64,000 bases of DNA from Bacteroidia bacterium (GTDB lineage Bacteria; Bacteroidota; Bacteroidia; Flavobacteriales; Flavobacteriaceae), in NCBI GenBank assembly GCA_030428865.1, contig JAUIEK010000008.1:1-64000 (forward strand), in the 5' to 3' direction. The translations under genes and the position numbers were made by a program. The notes beneath the pieces are model-generated. The model was not told where the DNA came from. It did not search any database and saw only the letters and a program-made list of their open reading frames with translations. Below are positions 37,371-49,064 of this stretch, piece by piece (the stretch's first letter is position 1; every line of letters starts with the position of its first letter).

Positions 37371-37443
37371 ACGGGTTTAGCTCAGTTGGTAGAGCACTGG
37401 TCTCCAAAACCAGGTGTCGGGAGTTCGAGTCTCTCAACCCGTG
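37371..37443 (+). tRNA. tRNA-Trp (anticodon CCA)
   Basis: The 73-nt cloverleaf has acceptor arms ACGGGTT and AACCCGT, anticodon stem CTGGT/ACCAG with loop CTCCAAA. CCA tail is not encoded. It lies between tuf and secE. Confidence 0.97.
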
Positions 37444-37459
37444 CAAATTAACTAACAGA

Positions 37460-37657
37460 ATGAAATTCATACAATATATCAAAGACGCTTTTGAAGAGTT
37501 AAATAATCACATGACCTGGGTGTCTAGAAGTGAAGCTCAAAAAACAACAGTTACTGTTGCTGCATTTACAATTTTATTTGCTTTAGGTGTTGCAGGAGTT
37601 GATTATGTTTTTCAATTAGGGCTTGATAATTTTTTTGGATTGTTTAAATCAAACTAA
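37460..37657 (+). CDS. secE: Preprotein translocase subunit SecE
   Basis: The 65-residue single-span SecE clamps the SecY channel. It has the amphipathic N-terminal helix with the conserved ELNNHMTWVSRSEAQ (the TWPS-like motif region), then one membrane helix (TVTVAAFTILFALGVAGVDYVF, about 31-52, not quoted further). The short one-helix form is normal in Bacteroidota. It stands between tRNA-Trp and nusG, the standard bacterial order, with a 2-bp gap to nusG. Confidence 0.95.
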   Translation: MKFIQYIKDAFEELNNHMTWVSRSEAQKTTVTVAAFTILFALGVAGVDYVFQLGLDNFFGLFKSN

Positions 37658-37659
37658 AG

Positions 37660-38208
37660 ATGGGTGATTCTGTAATGAAGTGGTATGTTGTTAGAGCAAT
37701 TGGAGGGCAAGAAAATAAAGTAAAGTCTTATATAGAGACAGAAATAGCTCGTTTAGGTTTGTCTGATTATGTGAGTCAGGTTTTAGTTCCTAAAGAGAAG
37801 GTAATTCAGATAAGAAGCGGAAAAAAGATTAATAAAGAAAAAGTATATTTTCCAGGTTATATAATGATTGAGGCAAATCTTGCAGGAGAGGTTCCTCACG
37901 TGATTAAATCCATTACAGGAGTAATCGGATTTTTAGGAGAGACAAAAGGAGGAGATCCTGTTCCTATGCGTAAATCTGAAGTAAACAGGATGTTAGGTAA
38001 AGTTGATGAATTATCTGTTCAGGATGAAAATATTGCGATACCATATACTTTAGGAGAAACGGTAAAAGTAATTGACGGACCGTTTAATGGATTTGACGGA
38101 ACCATTGAAAAAGTAAACGAAGAGAAAAGAAAGCTTGAGGTGATGGTTAAGATTTTTGGTCGTAAAACGCCACTGGAACTTAGCTATATGCAAGTAGAAA
38201 AAATATAA
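37660..38208 (+). CDS. nusG: Transcription termination/antitermination protein NusG
   Basis: The 182-residue protein has the NGN domain (KWYVVRAIGGQENKVKSYIE, residues 6-25; VYFPGYIMIEA; SITGVIGFLGE) and a C-terminal KOW domain (VKVIDGPFNGFDGTIEKVNE). It binds RNA polymerase and couples it to ribosome or Rho. The ATG at 37660 is kept because relatives have a similar short N-terminal extension before KWYVVRA; an in-frame ATG at 37675 is the alternative. It lies between secE and rplK as usual. Confidence 0.95.
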   Translation: MGDSVMKWYVVRAIGGQENKVKSYIETEIARLGLSDYVSQVLVPKEKVIQIRSGKKINKEKVYFPGYIMIEANLAGEVPHVIKSITGVIGFLGETKGGDPVPMRKSEVNRMLGKVDELSVQDENIAIPYTLGETVKVIDGPFNGFDGTIEKVNEEKRKLEVMVKIFGRKTPLELSYMQVEKI

Positions 38209-38278
38209 TTGTTACACAAAACTGATGTGTTTTTTTGCTTCCAAATTAAAAAAGTACATCAATTAAACATTTATTAAA

Positions 38279-38716
38279 ATGGCAAAAGAGTTAAGTAAAG
38301 TAGTTAAATTACAAGTTAGGGGAGGTGCCGCGAATCCTTCGCCACCGGTTGGACCCGCTCTTGGTGCTGCTGGTGTTAACATTATGGAGTTCTGTAAGCA
38401 GTTTAATGCAAGAACTCAAGATAAGCCAGGTAAGGTATTACCTGTTGTTATTAATGTTTACTCAGATAAGTCGTTTGACTTTGTTGTAAAAACACCACCT
38501 GCTGCAGTACAATTAATGGAAGCGGCAAAAATCAAGAAGGGTTCTGGAGAGCCTAACAGAAAAAAAGTGGCGTCTGTAACTTGGGATCAGATCAAAACAA
38601 TTGCAGAAGATAAAATGGCAGATTTAAATGCCTTTACAATAGAATCTGCAATGAAGATGGTTGCCGGCACAGCACGTTCAATGGGAATAACAGTTAAAGG
38701 TAATGCACCTGCATAA
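38279..38716 (+). CDS. rplK: 50S ribosomal protein L11
   Basis: The 145-residue protein of the GTPase-associated centre is recognised by [20 protein letters not shown] (given from residue 7), [18 protein letters not shown] and the C-terminal rRNA-binding domain with [14 protein letters not shown] and ARSMGI. Between nusG and this gene a weak stem ACACA/TGTGT followed by a T-run (38214-38236) may act as a partial terminator. First gene of the rplK-rplA-rplJ-rplL group. Confidence 0.98.
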   Translation: MAKELSKVVKLQVRGGAANPSPPVGPALGAAGVNIMEFCKQFNARTQDKPGKVLPVVINVYSDKSFDFVVKTPPAAVQLMEAAKIKKGSGEPNRKKVASVTWDQIKTIAEDKMADLNAFTIESAMKMVAGTARSMGITVKGNAPA

Positions 38717-38735
38717 ACTTTAAATAGTTAGTAAA

Positions 38736-39428
38736 ATGGGAAGATTAACAAGAAAACAAAAGGAAGCGCAAGCTAAGTTAGATCATACAAAATCGTATGA
38801 TATAAAAGAGGCTTCTGCTTTAATCAAAGAAATTACTAATGTAAAGTTTGATGCATCTGTAGATATTGCTGTTCGTTTGGGTGTAGATCCACGTAAAGCT
38901 AATCAAATGGTTAGAGGAGTGGTAACATTACCTCATGGAACAGGTAAAGATGTTAAGGTGCTTGCATTGGTTACTCCAGACAAGGAAGCTGAAGCTAAAG
39001 AAGCAGGAGCTGACTATGTTGGTTTAGATGAATACCTTCAAAAAATTAAAGGAGGTTGGACAGACGTTGATGTAATTATTACAATGCCTAGTGTAATGGG
39101 TAAATTAGGTCCTTTAGGAAGAGTTTTAGGTCCTAGAGGTTTAATGCCTAATCCAAAGACAGGTACGGTAACAATGGATGTTAGTAAAGCTGTAAAAGAA
39201 GTAAAAGCAGGTAAAATTGATTTTAAAGTTGATAAAACAGGAATCGTTCATGCAGCAATAGGTAAAGCTTCTTTTGAATCAGATAAGATCGCAGAGAATG
39301 CAAATGAATTGGTGCAAACTTTAATTAAGTTAAAACCTACAGCAGCTAAAGGAACATACATTAAGAGCATTTTTATGTCTAGTACAATGAGTCCAAGTGT
39401 AGAAGTAGATGTGAAATCTGTTTCATAG
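38736..39428 (+). CDS. rplA: 50S ribosomal protein L1
   Basis: The 230-residue L1-stalk protein has the family signature [20 protein letters not shown] (about 104-123) and [15 protein letters not shown]. It moves deacylated tRNA in the E-site and in many bacteria represses its own operon by binding an mRNA mimic of its rRNA site. It starts 19 bp after rplK and ends 19 bp before rplJ, so the four ribosomal genes form one unit. Confidence 0.98.
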   Translation: MGRLTRKQKEAQAKLDHTKSYDIKEASALIKEITNVKFDASVDIAVRLGVDPRKANQMVRGVVTLPHGTGKDVKVLALVTPDKEAEAKEAGADYVGLDEYLQKIKGGWTDVDVIITMPSVMGKLGPLGRVLGPRGLMPNPKTGTVTMDVSKAVKEVKAGKIDFKVDKTGIVHAAIGKASFESDKIAENANELVQTLIKLKPTAAKGTYIKSIFMSSTMSPSVEVDVKSVS

Positions 39429-39447
39429 CAGTTAAAAAACGTATATC

Positions 39448-39963
39448 ATGACTAGAGAAGAAAAATCACAAGTAATACAAAATTTAACAGCCCAATTAGC
39501 AGATACAAATACCATCTATTTAGCAGATATTTCTGGATTAGATGCTGTTTCTACTTCTAACTTACGTAGGGCTTGTTTTAAGGCTAATATAAAATTAGCT
39601 GTTGTTAAAAATACATTGCTTTTTAAGGCGATGGAAGCTTCTGATAAAGATTTTGGAGAGCTTAAAGATATCTTAAAAGGGAATACTTCACTTATGCTTT
39701 CTGAAGCAGGTAATGCACCTGCTAAAGTGATTAAGGAGTTTAGAAAAAAATCGGATAAGCCTATTTTAAAAGGAGCCTATGTAGAGGAAGCTGTTTATGT
39801 TGGAGATAACCAATTAGATGCTTTAGTAAACATCAAATCAAGAGAAGAGCTTATTGGAGATATTATTACCTTATTACAATCACCAGCTAAGAATGTTATT
39901 TCTGCATTACAATCTGGAGGAGGTAAACTATCAGGTATTTTACAAACTTTATCAGAAAAATAA
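39448..39963 (+). CDS. rplJ: 50S ribosomal protein L10
   Basis: The 171-residue L7/L12 stalk base protein begins MTREEKSQVIQNLTAQLADT and has the conserved LRRACFKANIKLAVVKNTL and KGNTSLMLSEAGNAPAKVIK. Its C-terminal helix (about 130-171) carries the L7/L12 dimer sites. The gap to rplA is only 19 bp, too short for a long L10 leader like that of E. coli, so autoregulation through such a leader is not evident. Confidence 0.97.
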   Translation: MTREEKSQVIQNLTAQLADTNTIYLADISGLDAVSTSNLRRACFKANIKLAVVKNTLLFKAMEASDKDFGELKDILKGNTSLMLSEAGNAPAKVIKEFRKKSDKPILKGAYVEEAVYVGDNQLDALVNIKSREELIGDIITLLQSPAKNVISALQSGGGKLSGILQTLSEK

Positions 39964-40013
39964 ATTAAGCGCACTAATAAACTAAATAATACAAAATTTT
40001 AAAAACAATTGAA

Positions 40014-40391
40014 ATGGCAGATTTAAAAGATTTCGCAGAACAATTAGTTAACTTAACAGTAAAAGAAGTTAACGAATTAGCTGATATTTTAAAGAACGAA
40101 TATGGAATTGAGCCTGCAGCAGCAGCTGTAGCAGTTGCTGGTCCAGCAGCTGGTGGAGAAGCTGGTGGTGCTGAGGAGCAAACAGAATTCGACGTAATTT
40201 TAAAAGCAGCTGGAGCATCTAAATTAGCTGTAGTTAAATTAGTTAAAGAATTAACTGGTTTAGGGCTAAAAGAAGCTAAAGGTATTGTAGATAGCGCACC
40301 AGCACCAGTAAAAGAAGGTGTTTCTAAAGATGAGGCAGAAGGTCTTAAAAAATCTTTAGAAGAAGCTGGAGCTGAAGTTGAGCTTAAATAA
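40014..40391 (+). CDS. rplL: 50S ribosomal protein L7/L12
   Basis: The 125-residue stalk protein has the N-terminal dimer helix ([20 protein letters not shown]), an Ala/Gly-rich hinge (about 38-58) and the C-terminal factor-binding domain ([49 protein letters not shown]). It recruits EF-Tu and EF-G. It is followed by a large hairpin before rpoB, which may lower expression of polymerase genes relative to ribosomal genes. Confidence 0.98.
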   Translation: MADLKDFAEQLVNLTVKEVNELADILKNEYGIEPAAAAVAVAGPAAGGEAGGAEEQTEFDVILKAAGASKLAVVKLVKELTGLGLKEAKGIVDSAPAPVKEGVSKDEAEGLKKSLEEAGAEVELK

Positions 40392-40415
40392 GCTCTAAAT
40401 CAGCAAACAAATTAA

Positions 40416-40457
40416 GGTTTAGGAGCTAAAAGTCAAAAAGACTTTTAGCCCTAGACC
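40416..40457 (+). promoter_or_regulatory. Hairpin between rplL and rpoB (attenuator or processing site)
   Basis: Arms 40416-40434 and 40440-40457 pair over about 18 bp (GGTTTAGG with CCTAGACC, GCTAAAAGTC with GACTTTTAGC, one bulged A), loop AAAAA. Only ATTTTG follows, so it is more like an attenuator or RNase site than a full terminator. Confidence 0.65.
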
Positions 40458-40515
40458 ATTTTGCGTATACATTCGTTCTTTTATAATTCAGACTTAATTA
40501 AAAACACATTCTCTT

Positions 40516-43500
40516 TTGGCAACGATAAACACCACTGAAAGAATTAATTTCGCATCTTCACCACTAGGCTCAGACTATCCTGATTTCCTAGACATTCAAA
40601 TAAAGTCTTTTCAAGACTTTTTTCAGCTTCAAACAAAAGCAGAAGAGCGCGGAGAAGAAGGTTTGTACAAGACCTTCATGGATAATTTCCCAATTACAGA
40701 CACACGCAACAACTTTGTATTAGAGTTTTTAGATTATTTTGTTGATCCACCTAGATATAGTATTCAAGAATGTATTGAAAGAGGACTAACTTATAGTGTT
40801 CCTCTAAAAGCTCGCTTAAAGTTATACTGTACAGATCCAGAACATGAAGATTTTGAAACTATTGTACAAGATGTTTATTTGGGGACTATTCCTTACATGA
40901 CAAATTCAGGTACGTTTGTTATTAATGGAGCAGAGAGAGTTGTTGTTTCTCAACTTCACAGATCGCCGGGAGTATTCTTTGGACAATCATTCCATGCAAA
41001 CGGCACAAAATTATACTCAGCAAGAGTTATTCCTTTTAAAGGTTCTTGGATTGAGTTTGCTACTGATATCAATAGCGTAATGTATGCTTATATTGATAGA
41101 AAGAAAAAATTACCTGTAACAACACTTTTTAGGGCTATTGGGTTTGAGAGAGATAAAGATATTCTAGAAATCTTTGATCTTGCAGAAGAGGTTAAAGTTT
41201 CTAAAGCCGGACTCAAAAAAGTATTAGGAAGAAAACTTGCCGCTAGAGTTTTAAAAACTTGGTTTGAAGATTTCGTAGATGAAGATACAGGAGAGGTAGT
41301 ATCTATTGAGAGAAATGAAATTATTTTTGATCGTGATACTATTTTAGAAAAAGAACACATTGATGAGATTATAGAATCTGGAGCTAAAACTATTTTACTC
41401 CATAAAGAAGATAATCAACAAGCAGATTATGCAATTATTCATAACACGCTTCAAAAAGACCCTACAAACTCAGAAAAAGAGGCGGTAGAACATATTTATA
41501 GACAATTACGTAATGCTGAGCCGCCAGATGAAGAAACGGCAAGAGGAATTATTGATAAGTTATTCTTTTCAGAGCAACGTTATAGCTTAGGAGAAGTAGG
41601 TCGTTTCCGAATGAATACGAAACTTGGTTTAGATATAGACATTGATCAAAAAGTATTAACCAAGGAAGATATCATAACAATTATTAAATACCTTATAGAG
41701 TTGATTAACTCCAAAGCAGAGGTAGATGATATCGATCACTTATCAAACAGACGTGTAAGAACAGTTGGAGAGCAATTAGCAGGACAATTTGGAGTAGGTT
41801 TAGCTCGTATGGCAAGAACTATTCGTGAGCGAATGAATGTTCGTGACAATGAGGTTTTTACACCAATTGACTTAATTAATGCAAAGACACTTTCATCTGT
41901 AATCAATTCATTCTTTGGGACTAATCAGCTTTCTCAATTTATGGATCAAACCAATCCATTAGCAGAAATTACACATAAAAGAAGGTTATCTGCTTTAGGA
42001 CCTGGAGGATTATCGAGAGAAAGAGCAGGTTTTGAGGTTCGAGATGTTCACTATACACACTATGGTCGTCTATGTCCAATTGAAACACCAGAAGGACCAA
42101 ATATTGGATTAATTTCATCCCTTTCTGTATTTGCTAAAGTAAATAACTTAGGCTTTATAGAAACACCGTATAGAAAAGTAGAGAATGGTCAAGTAGCTGT
42201 TAAAGAGGAGCATGTCTATTTAAGTGCTGAGGAAGAAGAAGGAAAGAAAATAGCACAATCAAACCTTAAGCTAAATAAAGATGGAAGCTTTGCTGATGAG
42301 AGAGTGATTGCACGAGAAGAAGGAGATTTCCCTGTTGTTACTCCAGAAGATATTAACTATATGGATGTAGCACCAAATCAGATAGCTTCTATTTCAGCAT
42401 CTCTAATTCCTTTCTTGGAGCATGATGATGCAAACCGTGCTTTAATGGGATCAAACATGATGCGTCAAGCAGTTCCATTACTACGTCCAGAATCTCCTGT
42501 TGTTGGTACAGGCTTAGAGAGAAGAGTTGCAAAAGACTCTAGAATTTTAATCAACGCAGAAGGAAATGGAGAAGTTGTGTATGTTGATGCCAATAAAATT
42601 ACCATTAAATACAGTCAGTCTGAGGTTGAAAAAATGGTAAGTTTTGATTCTGATGAAAAAACATACGACTTAATTAAATTTAGAAAAACGAATCAAGGAA
42701 CTTGCATCAACTTAAAGCCTATTGTAAAGAGAGGTGATAAAGTGTCTGAAGGACAGGTTTTATGTGAAGGATATGCAACGCAAAGTGGAGAATTAGCCCT
42801 AGGTAGAAATATGAAAGTGGCATTTATGCCATGGAAAGGATATAACTTTGAGGACGCAATTGTAATATCAGAAAAAGTTGTTCGAGAAGATATTTTTACC
42901 TCTATTCATATAGATGAATATTCACTAGATGTACGTGATACAAAGTTAGGATCAGAAGAACTAACAAATGATATTCCAAACGTTTCAGAAGAAGCTACAA
43001 GAGAATTAGATGAAAACGGAATGATCCGTATTGGAGCTGAAGTAAAACCAGGTGATATATTAATAGGTAAGATTACTCCAAAAGGAGAATCAGATCCTAC
43101 ACCAGAAGAAAAATTATTAAGAGCAATCTTTGGTGATAAAGCCGGAGATGTAAAAGACGCATCATTAAAAGCTTCTCCATCATTAAATGGAGTTGTAATT
43201 GATAAGAAACTATTTAAACGAGCTGTAAAAGACAAGAACAAAAGAACAAAAGATAAAGAAGCTATTGCAGAGTTAGAGTCATCTTTTGTTTCTAAGTTTG
43301 ATGATTTAAAAGCAAATTTAATAGAAAAATTATTTGCCTTAGTAAATGGAAAAACTTCTCAAGGAGTCCAAAATGATTTAGGAGAAGAAGTATTGCCAAA
43401 GGGTAAAAAATATACATTAAAAATGTTAAATGCTGTTGAAGATTACTTGCATTTAACAGGTGGTAATTGGACTACTGATAAAGAATTAAATTCATTAGTT

Positions 43501-44331
43501 GGTGAGTTAATTCATAATTATAAGATTAAAGTAAATGACTTACAAGGTGTATTACGTCGTGAGAAGTTTACCATTTCTGTAGGAGACGAGTTGCCAGCAG
43601 GTATTTTAAAACTAGCTAAGGTTTACATTGCCAAAAAACGAAAATTAAAAGTAGGAGATAAGATGGCTGGGCGTCACGGAAATAAAGGTATTGTGGCGCG
43701 TATCGTACGTCAAGAAGATATGCCATTTTTAGAAGATGGAACACCAGTAGATATTGTTTTAAATCCGCTTGGAGTACCTTCTCGTATGAATATTGGTCAG
43801 ATATACGAAACTGTTTTAGGATGGGCAGGTCAAAGATTAGATAGAAAATTTGCAACCCCTATTTTTGACGGAGCTTCATTAGATGAGATCAATAAATATA
43901 CAGATGAAGCAAACGTTCCGCGATTTGGTCATACATATTTATATGATGGTGGAACAGGTAAACGTTTTGATCAACCAGCTACTGTTGGAGTAATTTATAT
44001 GATTAAACTAGGCCACATGATTGAAGATAAAATGCATGCGCGTTCTATTGGTCCTTATTCATTAATTACGCAACAACCTTTAGGAGGTAAAGCTCAGTTT
44101 GGAGGTCAACGTTTTGGAGAGATGGAGGTATGGGCACTTGAAGCGTATGGAGCATCAAGTATCTTACGAGAAATCTTAACAGTTAAATCTGATGATGTAA
44201 TGGGTAGAGCAAAAACATACGAAAGTATTGTAAAAGGAGAACCCATGCCAGAACCTGGTTTGCCTGAGTCATTTAACGTATTAATGCACGAACTAAAAGG
44301 TTTAGGGCTAGACGTTAAATTAGAAGAATAA
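40516..44331 (+). CDS. rpoB: RNA polymerase beta subunit
   Basis: The 1271-residue beta subunit. The start is TTG at 40516: [15 protein letters not shown] follows directly and corresponds to the usual flavobacterial N-terminus, and there is no in-frame ATG nearby that keeps it. The rifampicin region (about 468-535) reads [32 protein letters not shown] and [13 protein letters not shown], with the sensitive-type Ser, Asp, His and Arg residues in place. C-terminal half has the catalytic-area [16 protein letters not shown] and the clamp [13 protein letters not shown]. Hairpins lie on both sides of the gene. Confidence 0.98.
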   Translation: MATINTTERINFASSPLGSDYPDFLDIQIKSFQDFFQLQTKAEERGEEGLYKTFMDNFPITDTRNNFVLEFLDYFVDPPRYSIQECIERGLTYSVPLKARLKLYCTDPEHEDFETIVQDVYLGTIPYMTNSGTFVINGAERVVVSQLHRSPGVFFGQSFHANGTKLYSARVIPFKGSWIEFATDINSVMYAYIDRKKKLPVTTLFRAIGFERDKDILEIFDLAEEVKVSKAGLKKVLGRKLAARVLKTWFEDFVDEDTGEVVSIERNEIIFDRDTILEKEHIDEIIESGAKTILLHKEDNQQADYAIIHNTLQKDPTNSEKEAVEHIYRQLRNAEPPDEETARGIIDKLFFSEQRYSLGEVGRFRMNTKLGLDIDIDQKVLTKEDIITIIKYLIELINSKAEVDDIDHLSNRRVRTVGEQLAGQFGVGLARMARTIRERMNVRDNEVFTPIDLINAKTLSSVINSFFGTNQLSQFMDQTNPLAEITHKRRLSALGPGGLSRERAGFEVRDVHYTHYGRLCPIETPEGPNIGLISSLSVFAKVNNLGFIETPYRKVENGQVAVKEEHVYLSAEEEEGKKIAQSNLKLNKDGSFADERVIAREEGDFPVVTPEDINYMDVAPNQIASISASLIPFLEHDDANRALMGSNMMRQAVPLLRPESPVVGTGLERRVAKDSRILINAEGNGEVVYVDANKITIKYSQSEVEKMVSFDSDEKTYDLIKFRKTNQGTCINLKPIVKRGDKVSEGQVLCEGYATQSGELALGRNMKVAFMPWKGYNFEDAIVISEKVVREDIFTSIHIDEYSLDVRDTKLGSEELTNDIPNVSEEATRELDENGMIRIGAEVKPGDILIGKITPKGESDPTPEEKLLRAIFGDKAGDVKDASLKASPSLNGVVIDKKLFKRAVKDKNKRTKDKEAIAELESSFVSKFDDLKANLIEKLFALVNGKTSQGVQNDLGEEVLPKGKKYTLKMLNAVEDYLHLTGGNWTTDKELNSLVGELIHNYKIKVNDLQGVLRREKFTISVGDELPAGILKLAKVYIAKKRKLKVGDKMAGRHGNKGIVARIVRQEDMPFLEDGTPVDIVLNPLGVPSRMNIGQIYETVLGWAGQRLDRKFATPIFDGASLDEINKYTDEANVPRFGHTYLYDGGTGKRFDQPATVGVIYMIKLGHMIEDKMHARSIGPYSLITQQPLGGKAQFGGQRFGEMEVWALEAYGASSILREILTVKSDDVMGRAKTYESIVKGEPMPEPGLPESFNVLMHELKGLGLDVKLEE

Positions 44332-44336
44332 AAAAC

Positions 44337-44369
44337 AACCTAGGAATGTTATTAAAACATTCCTAGGTT
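44337..44369 (+). promoter_or_regulatory. Hairpin between rpoB and rpoC
   Basis: AACCTAGGAATGTT (44337-44350) and AACATTCCTAGGTT (44356-44369) are a perfect 14-bp stem with loop ATTAA. There is no T-run after it, so a processing or stabilising structure is more likely than a terminator. Confidence 0.7.
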
Positions 44370-44423
44370 ACAATATTTGTCTGTTAATCAGACCATTTAC
44401 AACTTTAATTCGAATCCATTATC

Positions 44424-47400
44424 ATGGCAAGAAAAAACGAGAAATACACTGTAAAAAAGTTTAATAAAATCTCTATAGGTTTGGCTTCTCCAGAGTCTAT
44501 TTTAGAGGCTTCTAGAGGAGAGGTTTTAAAGCCAGAAACAATTAACTACCGTACCCATAAACCAGAAAGAGATGGTTTGTTTTGTGAGCGCATTTTTGGT
44601 CCTGTAAAAGATTATGAATGTGCTTGTGGTAAATACAAAAGAATTCGCTATAAAGGAATTGTTTGTGATAGATGTGGTGTAGAAGTAACAGAAAAAAAAG
44701 TACGAAGAGATCGAGTAGGACACATCAATTTAGTGGTTCCTGTGGCGCATATTTGGTATTTTAGATCGCTCCCAAATAAGATGGGCTATCTGTTAGGATT
44801 ACCATCTAAGAAGTTGGATATGATTATCTATTATGAAAGATATGTAGTAATTCAACCAGGTATTGCTAAAAATGCAGAAGGAGAAACCTTACAAAAAATG
44901 GATTTCTTAACGGAAGAGGAATATTTAGATATTTTAGATTCACTTCCACAAGAAAATATGTATTTAGAAGATTCAGATCCAAATAAGTTTATTGCTAAAA
45001 TGGGTGCTGAATGTTTAGTAGAGCTATTATCTCGTATTGATTTAGACGAATTGTCTTATGAGTTGAGACACAAGGCCAATACAGAAACATCAAAACAACG
45101 TAAAGCAGAAGCATTAAAACGATTAAATGTTGTTGAGGCATTTAGAGATGCTAGTAAAAATAGGGAGAACAAGCCAGAGTGGATGATAATGAAGGTAGTT
45201 CCGGTTATTCCACCAGAGTTACGCCCATTAGTTCCATTAGATGGAGGTCGTTTTGCTACTTCTGATTTGAACGATTTATATCGTAGAGTAATTATCCGTA
45301 ATAATCGTTTAAAGCGATTAATGGAAATCAAGGCTCCTGAAGTGATCTTACGTAATGAAAAACGTATGCTACAAGAATCTGTAGATTCATTATTTGATAA
45401 TACGCGTAAATCGTCAGCAGTTAAAACAGAATCTAATAGACCTTTAAAATCTCTTTCTGATTCTTTAAAAGGTAAACAAGGACGTTTCCGTCAGAACTTA
45501 TTAGGAAAACGTGTAGACTACTCTGCTCGTTCTGTAATTGTTGTAGGACCTGAGCTAAAATTATACGAATGTGGATTGCCAAAAGACATGGCAGCTGAGT
45601 TATACAAACCTTTTATTATCCGTAAGTTGATTGAAAGAGGAATTGTAAAAACAGTAAAATCTGCAAAGAAAATTATTGATAGAAAAGAGCCTGTTGTTTG
45701 GGATATTTTAGAAAATGTAATCAAAGGACATCCTGTTCTGCTGAACCGTGCTCCTACATTACACCGTTTAGGAATTCAGGCATTTCAACCTAAATTAATT
45801 GAAGGAAAAGCAATTCAGTTACACCCATTAGTATGTACTGCATTTAACGCTGACTTTGATGGAGATCAAATGGCAGTGCATTTACCGTTAGGTCCAGAGG
45901 CTATTTTAGAAGCTCAATTATTAATGTTGGCTTCTCATAATATCTTAAACCCTGCAAACGGAGCACCAATTACCGTACCTTCTCAAGATATGGTATTAGG
46001 TCTTTATTATATGACCAAAGAGCGTAAATCTACCAAAGAAGTTCCTGTTAAAGGAGAAGGACTTACCTTCTATTCTCCAGAGGAAGTTACAATTGCGTTT
46101 AATGAAGAAAGAGTAGAACTAAATGCGGGAATTAAAGTTAGAACTAAAGATTTTAATGATAAAGGAGAACTTGTTACTCAAATAGTAGAAACAACAGTTG
46201 GTCGAGTTTTATTTAATGAAGTAGTTCCAGAACAAGCAGGTTACATAAACGAAGTGTTAACTAAAAAGTCGCTTAGAGATGTTATTGGTAAGATTTTAAA
46301 AGTGACAGATATTCCTACTGTTGGTAGATTCTTAGATGAAATTAAAAACATGGGATACAAATTTGCTTTCCAAGGAGGATTGTCATTTAGTTTGGGAGAT
46401 ATTATTATTCCAAACGAGAAATATGATATGATTGCCAAAGCAAATGAAGAAGTAGATGCTATTGTTATGAATTATAACATGGGTATGCTAACGCAGAAAG
46501 AGCGTTACAACCAAGTTATTGACGTATGGGGATCTACAAATAATAGGCTTACAGAACTGTCGATGAAGCGTCTTAGAGAAGACCAGCAAGGGTTTAATTC
46601 TGTATACATGATGTTAGATTCGGGAGCAAGAGGATCTAAAGAGCAAATTCGTCAGTTAACAGGTATGCGTGGATTGATGGCGAAGCCTAAAAAATCTACT
46701 GCTGGAGGAGGAGAAATTATTGAAAACCCAATTCTTTCAAACTTTAAAGAAGGTCTTTCAATTTTAGAGTATTTTATCTCTACACACGGAGCTCGTAAAG
46801 GTCTTGCAGATACGGCATTAAAAACTGCAGATGCAGGATACTTAACACGTAGGCTAGTAGATGTTTCTCAAGATGTAATTATTAATGAAAGAGATTGTGG
46901 TACGTTAAGAGGACTTGAGGTAAGCGCTTTAAAACAAAGTGATGAGATAATAGAATCATTATCAGAGAGAATTGAAGGAAGAGTAACATTGCAAGATGTA
47001 TATCATCCAGTAACAGAAGAGAAATTGATTTCTGCAGGAGAAACAATTTCTCCAGAAATGGCAATAAAAATTGATAATACAGGGCTTGATAAATTAGAAG
47101 TACGTTCACCACTTACATGTGAGTCAAATCAAGGTATTTGTGCTAAATGTTATGGACAAAGCTTGTCTACTAGAAAACCTGTTCAAATTGGAGAAGCTGT
47201 AGGAGTAATTGCGGCACAATCTATTGGTGAACCAGGTACACAGTTAACACTAAGAACATTCCACGTTGGTGGAGTTGCTGGAAATATTTCTGAAGAGAAT
47301 AAGTTAATAGCTAAGTTTGATGGAGATGTTACCATTGAAGATTTAAGGACTGTTAAAGGAAAAGATAACGAAGGAAAAGAAGTAGATATTGTTATTTCAA

Positions 47401-48698
47401 GAACTGCGGAAATCAAGATTATTGATAAAAAGACAGGTCTTACATTAAGTTCTAACATTATTCCTTATGGTTCAGTAATCTTTAATAAGAGCAAAAAAAC
47501 TATTAAGAAAGGAGAAGCTGTTTGTCAGTGGGATCCATTTAATGGAGTAATTGTCTCTGAATTTGCAGGGAATGTAAAGTTTGATAATTTAGAGCAAGGA
47601 ATCAACTATCAAGTAGAAATTGATGAACAAACAGGATTCCAAGAAAAAGTAATTACTGATTCTAAGAATAAAAAGATAATTCCTTCTTTAATTATTGAAG
47701 ATGATAAGGGAGAAGTTCTTCGCTCATATAGTTTACCTGTTGGAGCTCACCTAATGGTAAACGATGGAGACAAAGTAGAAAGCGGAAAAACATTAGTTAA
47801 AATTCCAAGAAAATCAGCCAAAGCGGGCGATATCACAGGAGGTTTACCACGTGTAACAGAATTATTTGAAGCGAGAAATCCGTCAAACCCTGCTGTAGTG
47901 TCAGAAGTAGATGGTGTAGTAAGTTTTGGTAAGATTAAGAGAGGAAATAGAGAAGTTATTGTAGAAACTAAAACAGGAGATATTAAGAAGTACTTAATAA
48001 AACTCTCAAACCAGATTTTAGTACAAGAGAATGACTTTATTAAAGCAGGAATGCCTCTATCTGACGGAGCAATAACACCTTCTGATATTCTTCGAATTCA
48101 AGGACCATCTGCGGTACAAGAGTACTTAGTAAATGAAATACAAGATGTGTACCGTTTACAAGGTGTGAAAATTAACGATAAGCACTTTGAAGTAGTTGTT
48201 CGTCAGATGATGCGTAAAGTAAGAATTATTGATTCTGGAGACACATTGTTCTTAGAGAATCAATTAATACACAAGAATGACTTTATCGAGGTAAATGATA
48301 AGATTTACGGAATGAAAGTAGTAGAAGATGCTGGAGATTCTGAAAAGTTAAAAGCAGGTCAAATCATTACACCACGTCAATTAAGAGATGAAAACTCAAT
48401 ATTGCGTAGAAATGACAAAAACCTAGTTGTAGCTAGAGACGCACAACCTGCAACTGCAGAGCAAGAGCTTCAAGGTATTACAAGGGCATCTCTTCAAACT
48501 AAGTCGTTCATCTCTGCTGCATCATTCCAAGAAACTACAAAAGTATTAAACGAAGCTGCTGTAAGCGGTAAAGTAGATACCTTAGAAGGATTGAAAGAGA
48601 ATGTTATTGTAGGTAAGAAGATTCCTGCAGGTACAGGTATGAGAGAGTATGATAACATTATTGTAGGACCAAAAGAAGAAATAGAACAAAGTTTGTAA
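44424..48698 (+). CDS. rpoC: RNA polymerase beta' subunit
   Basis: The 1424-residue beta' subunit. It has the N-terminal zinc finger [20 protein letters not shown] (about 71-90), the lid and rudder region, and the catalytic [19 protein letters not shown] (about 474-492) with the three Mg-binding Asp residues. The trigger-loop region ([20 protein letters not shown]) and the second zinc site [13 protein letters not shown] follow. Length is normal for Bacteroidota. It is followed after 10 bp by DUF3467 and then by the operon terminator. Confidence 0.99.
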   Translation: MARKNEKYTVKKFNKISIGLASPESILEASRGEVLKPETINYRTHKPERDGLFCERIFGPVKDYECACGKYKRIRYKGIVCDRCGVEVTEKKVRRDRVGHINLVVPVAHIWYFRSLPNKMGYLLGLPSKKLDMIIYYERYVVIQPGIAKNAEGETLQKMDFLTEEEYLDILDSLPQENMYLEDSDPNKFIAKMGAECLVELLSRIDLDELSYELRHKANTETSKQRKAEALKRLNVVEAFRDASKNRENKPEWMIMKVVPVIPPELRPLVPLDGGRFATSDLNDLYRRVIIRNNRLKRLMEIKAPEVILRNEKRMLQESVDSLFDNTRKSSAVKTESNRPLKSLSDSLKGKQGRFRQNLLGKRVDYSARSVIVVGPELKLYECGLPKDMAAELYKPFIIRKLIERGIVKTVKSAKKIIDRKEPVVWDILENVIKGHPVLLNRAPTLHRLGIQAFQPKLIEGKAIQLHPLVCTAFNADFDGDQMAVHLPLGPEAILEAQLLMLASHNILNPANGAPITVPSQDMVLGLYYMTKERKSTKEVPVKGEGLTFYSPEEVTIAFNEERVELNAGIKVRTKDFNDKGELVTQIVETTVGRVLFNEVVPEQAGYINEVLTKKSLRDVIGKILKVTDIPTVGRFLDEIKNMGYKFAFQGGLSFSLGDIIIPNEKYDMIAKANEEVDAIVMNYNMGMLTQKERYNQVIDVWGSTNNRLTELSMKRLREDQQGFNSVYMMLDSGARGSKEQIRQLTGMRGLMAKPKKSTAGGGEIIENPILSNFKEGLSILEYFISTHGARKGLADTALKTADAGYLTRRLVDVSQDVIINERDCGTLRGLEVSALKQSDEIIESLSERIEGRVTLQDVYHPVTEEKLISAGETISPEMAIKIDNTGLDKLEVRSPLTCESNQGICAKCYGQSLSTRKPVQIGEAVGVIAAQSIGEPGTQLTLRTFHVGGVAGNISEENKLIAKFDGDVTIEDLRTVKGKDNEGKEVDIVISRTAEIKIIDKKTGLTLSSNIIPYGSVIFNKSKKTIKKGEAVCQWDPFNGVIVSEFAGNVKFDNLEQGINYQVEIDEQTGFQEKVITDSKNKKIIPSLIIEDDKGEVLRSYSLPVGAHLMVNDGDKVESGKTLVKIPRKSAKAGDITGGLPRVTELFEARNPSNPAVVSEVDGVVSFGKIKRGNREVIVETKTGDIKKYLIKLSNQILVQENDFIKAGMPLSDGAITPSDILRIQGPSAVQEYLVNEIQDVYRLQGVKINDKHFEVVVRQMMRKVRIIDSGDTLFLENQLIHKNDFIEVNDKIYGMKVVEDAGDSEKLKAGQIITPRQLRDENSILRRNDKNLVVARDAQPATAEQELQGITRASLQTKSFISAASFQETTKVLNEAAVSGKVDTLEGLKENVIVGKKIPAGTGMREYDNIIVGPKEEIEQSL

Positions 48699-48708
48699 TT
48701 AATAGTTC

Positions 48709-49020
48709 ATGAGTGAGCAATCAAAAAAAGAAGGGCAAATTAATATTGAGCTAGATGAAAATGTAGCAGAAGGAACATATTCTAACCTTGCTATTATTAA
48801 TCATTCAGTTTCAGAATTTATTGTTGATTTTATCAATATAATGCCAGGAGTGCCGAAAGCAAAAGTGAAGTCTAGAATTATCTTGACTCCACAACATGCT
48901 AAAAGACTCACAAAAGCATTAGCAGATAATGTAGCCAAGTTTGAGCAAGTTCATGGAGAAATAAAAGATTATGAACAACCACCTATTCCTTTAAATTTTG
49001 GACCAACAGGTGAAGCATAA
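48709..49020 (+). CDS. DUF3467 domain-containing protein
   Basis: The 103-residue small cytosolic protein matches DUF3467: INIELDENVAEGTYSNLAII, HSVSEFIVDFINIMPGVPKA and RIILTPQHAKRLTKALADNV. In Bacteroidota it regularly follows rpoC, as here after 10 bp, and thus is the last gene of the rpoBC unit before an intrinsic terminator. Function is unknown; the constant position suggests a link to transcription or ribosome production, but that is inference. Confidence 0.92.
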   Translation: MSEQSKKEGQINIELDENVAEGTYSNLAIINHSVSEFIVDFINIMPGVPKAKVKSRIILTPQHAKRLTKALADNVAKFEQVHGEIKDYEQPPIPLNFGPTGEA

Positions 49021-49024
49021 AAGT

Positions 49025-49061
49025 AAAAGCCGAAACAATTTGTTTCGGCTTTTTTATTTTT
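49025..49061 (+). terminator. Intrinsic terminator of the rpoBC operon
   Basis: AAAAGCCGAAACA (49025-49037), loop ATT and TGTTTCGGCTTTT (49041-49053) form a 13-bp stem followed by a T-rich tail. It is 4 bp after the DUF3467 stop. Confidence 0.93.
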
Positions 49062-49064
49062 TTA

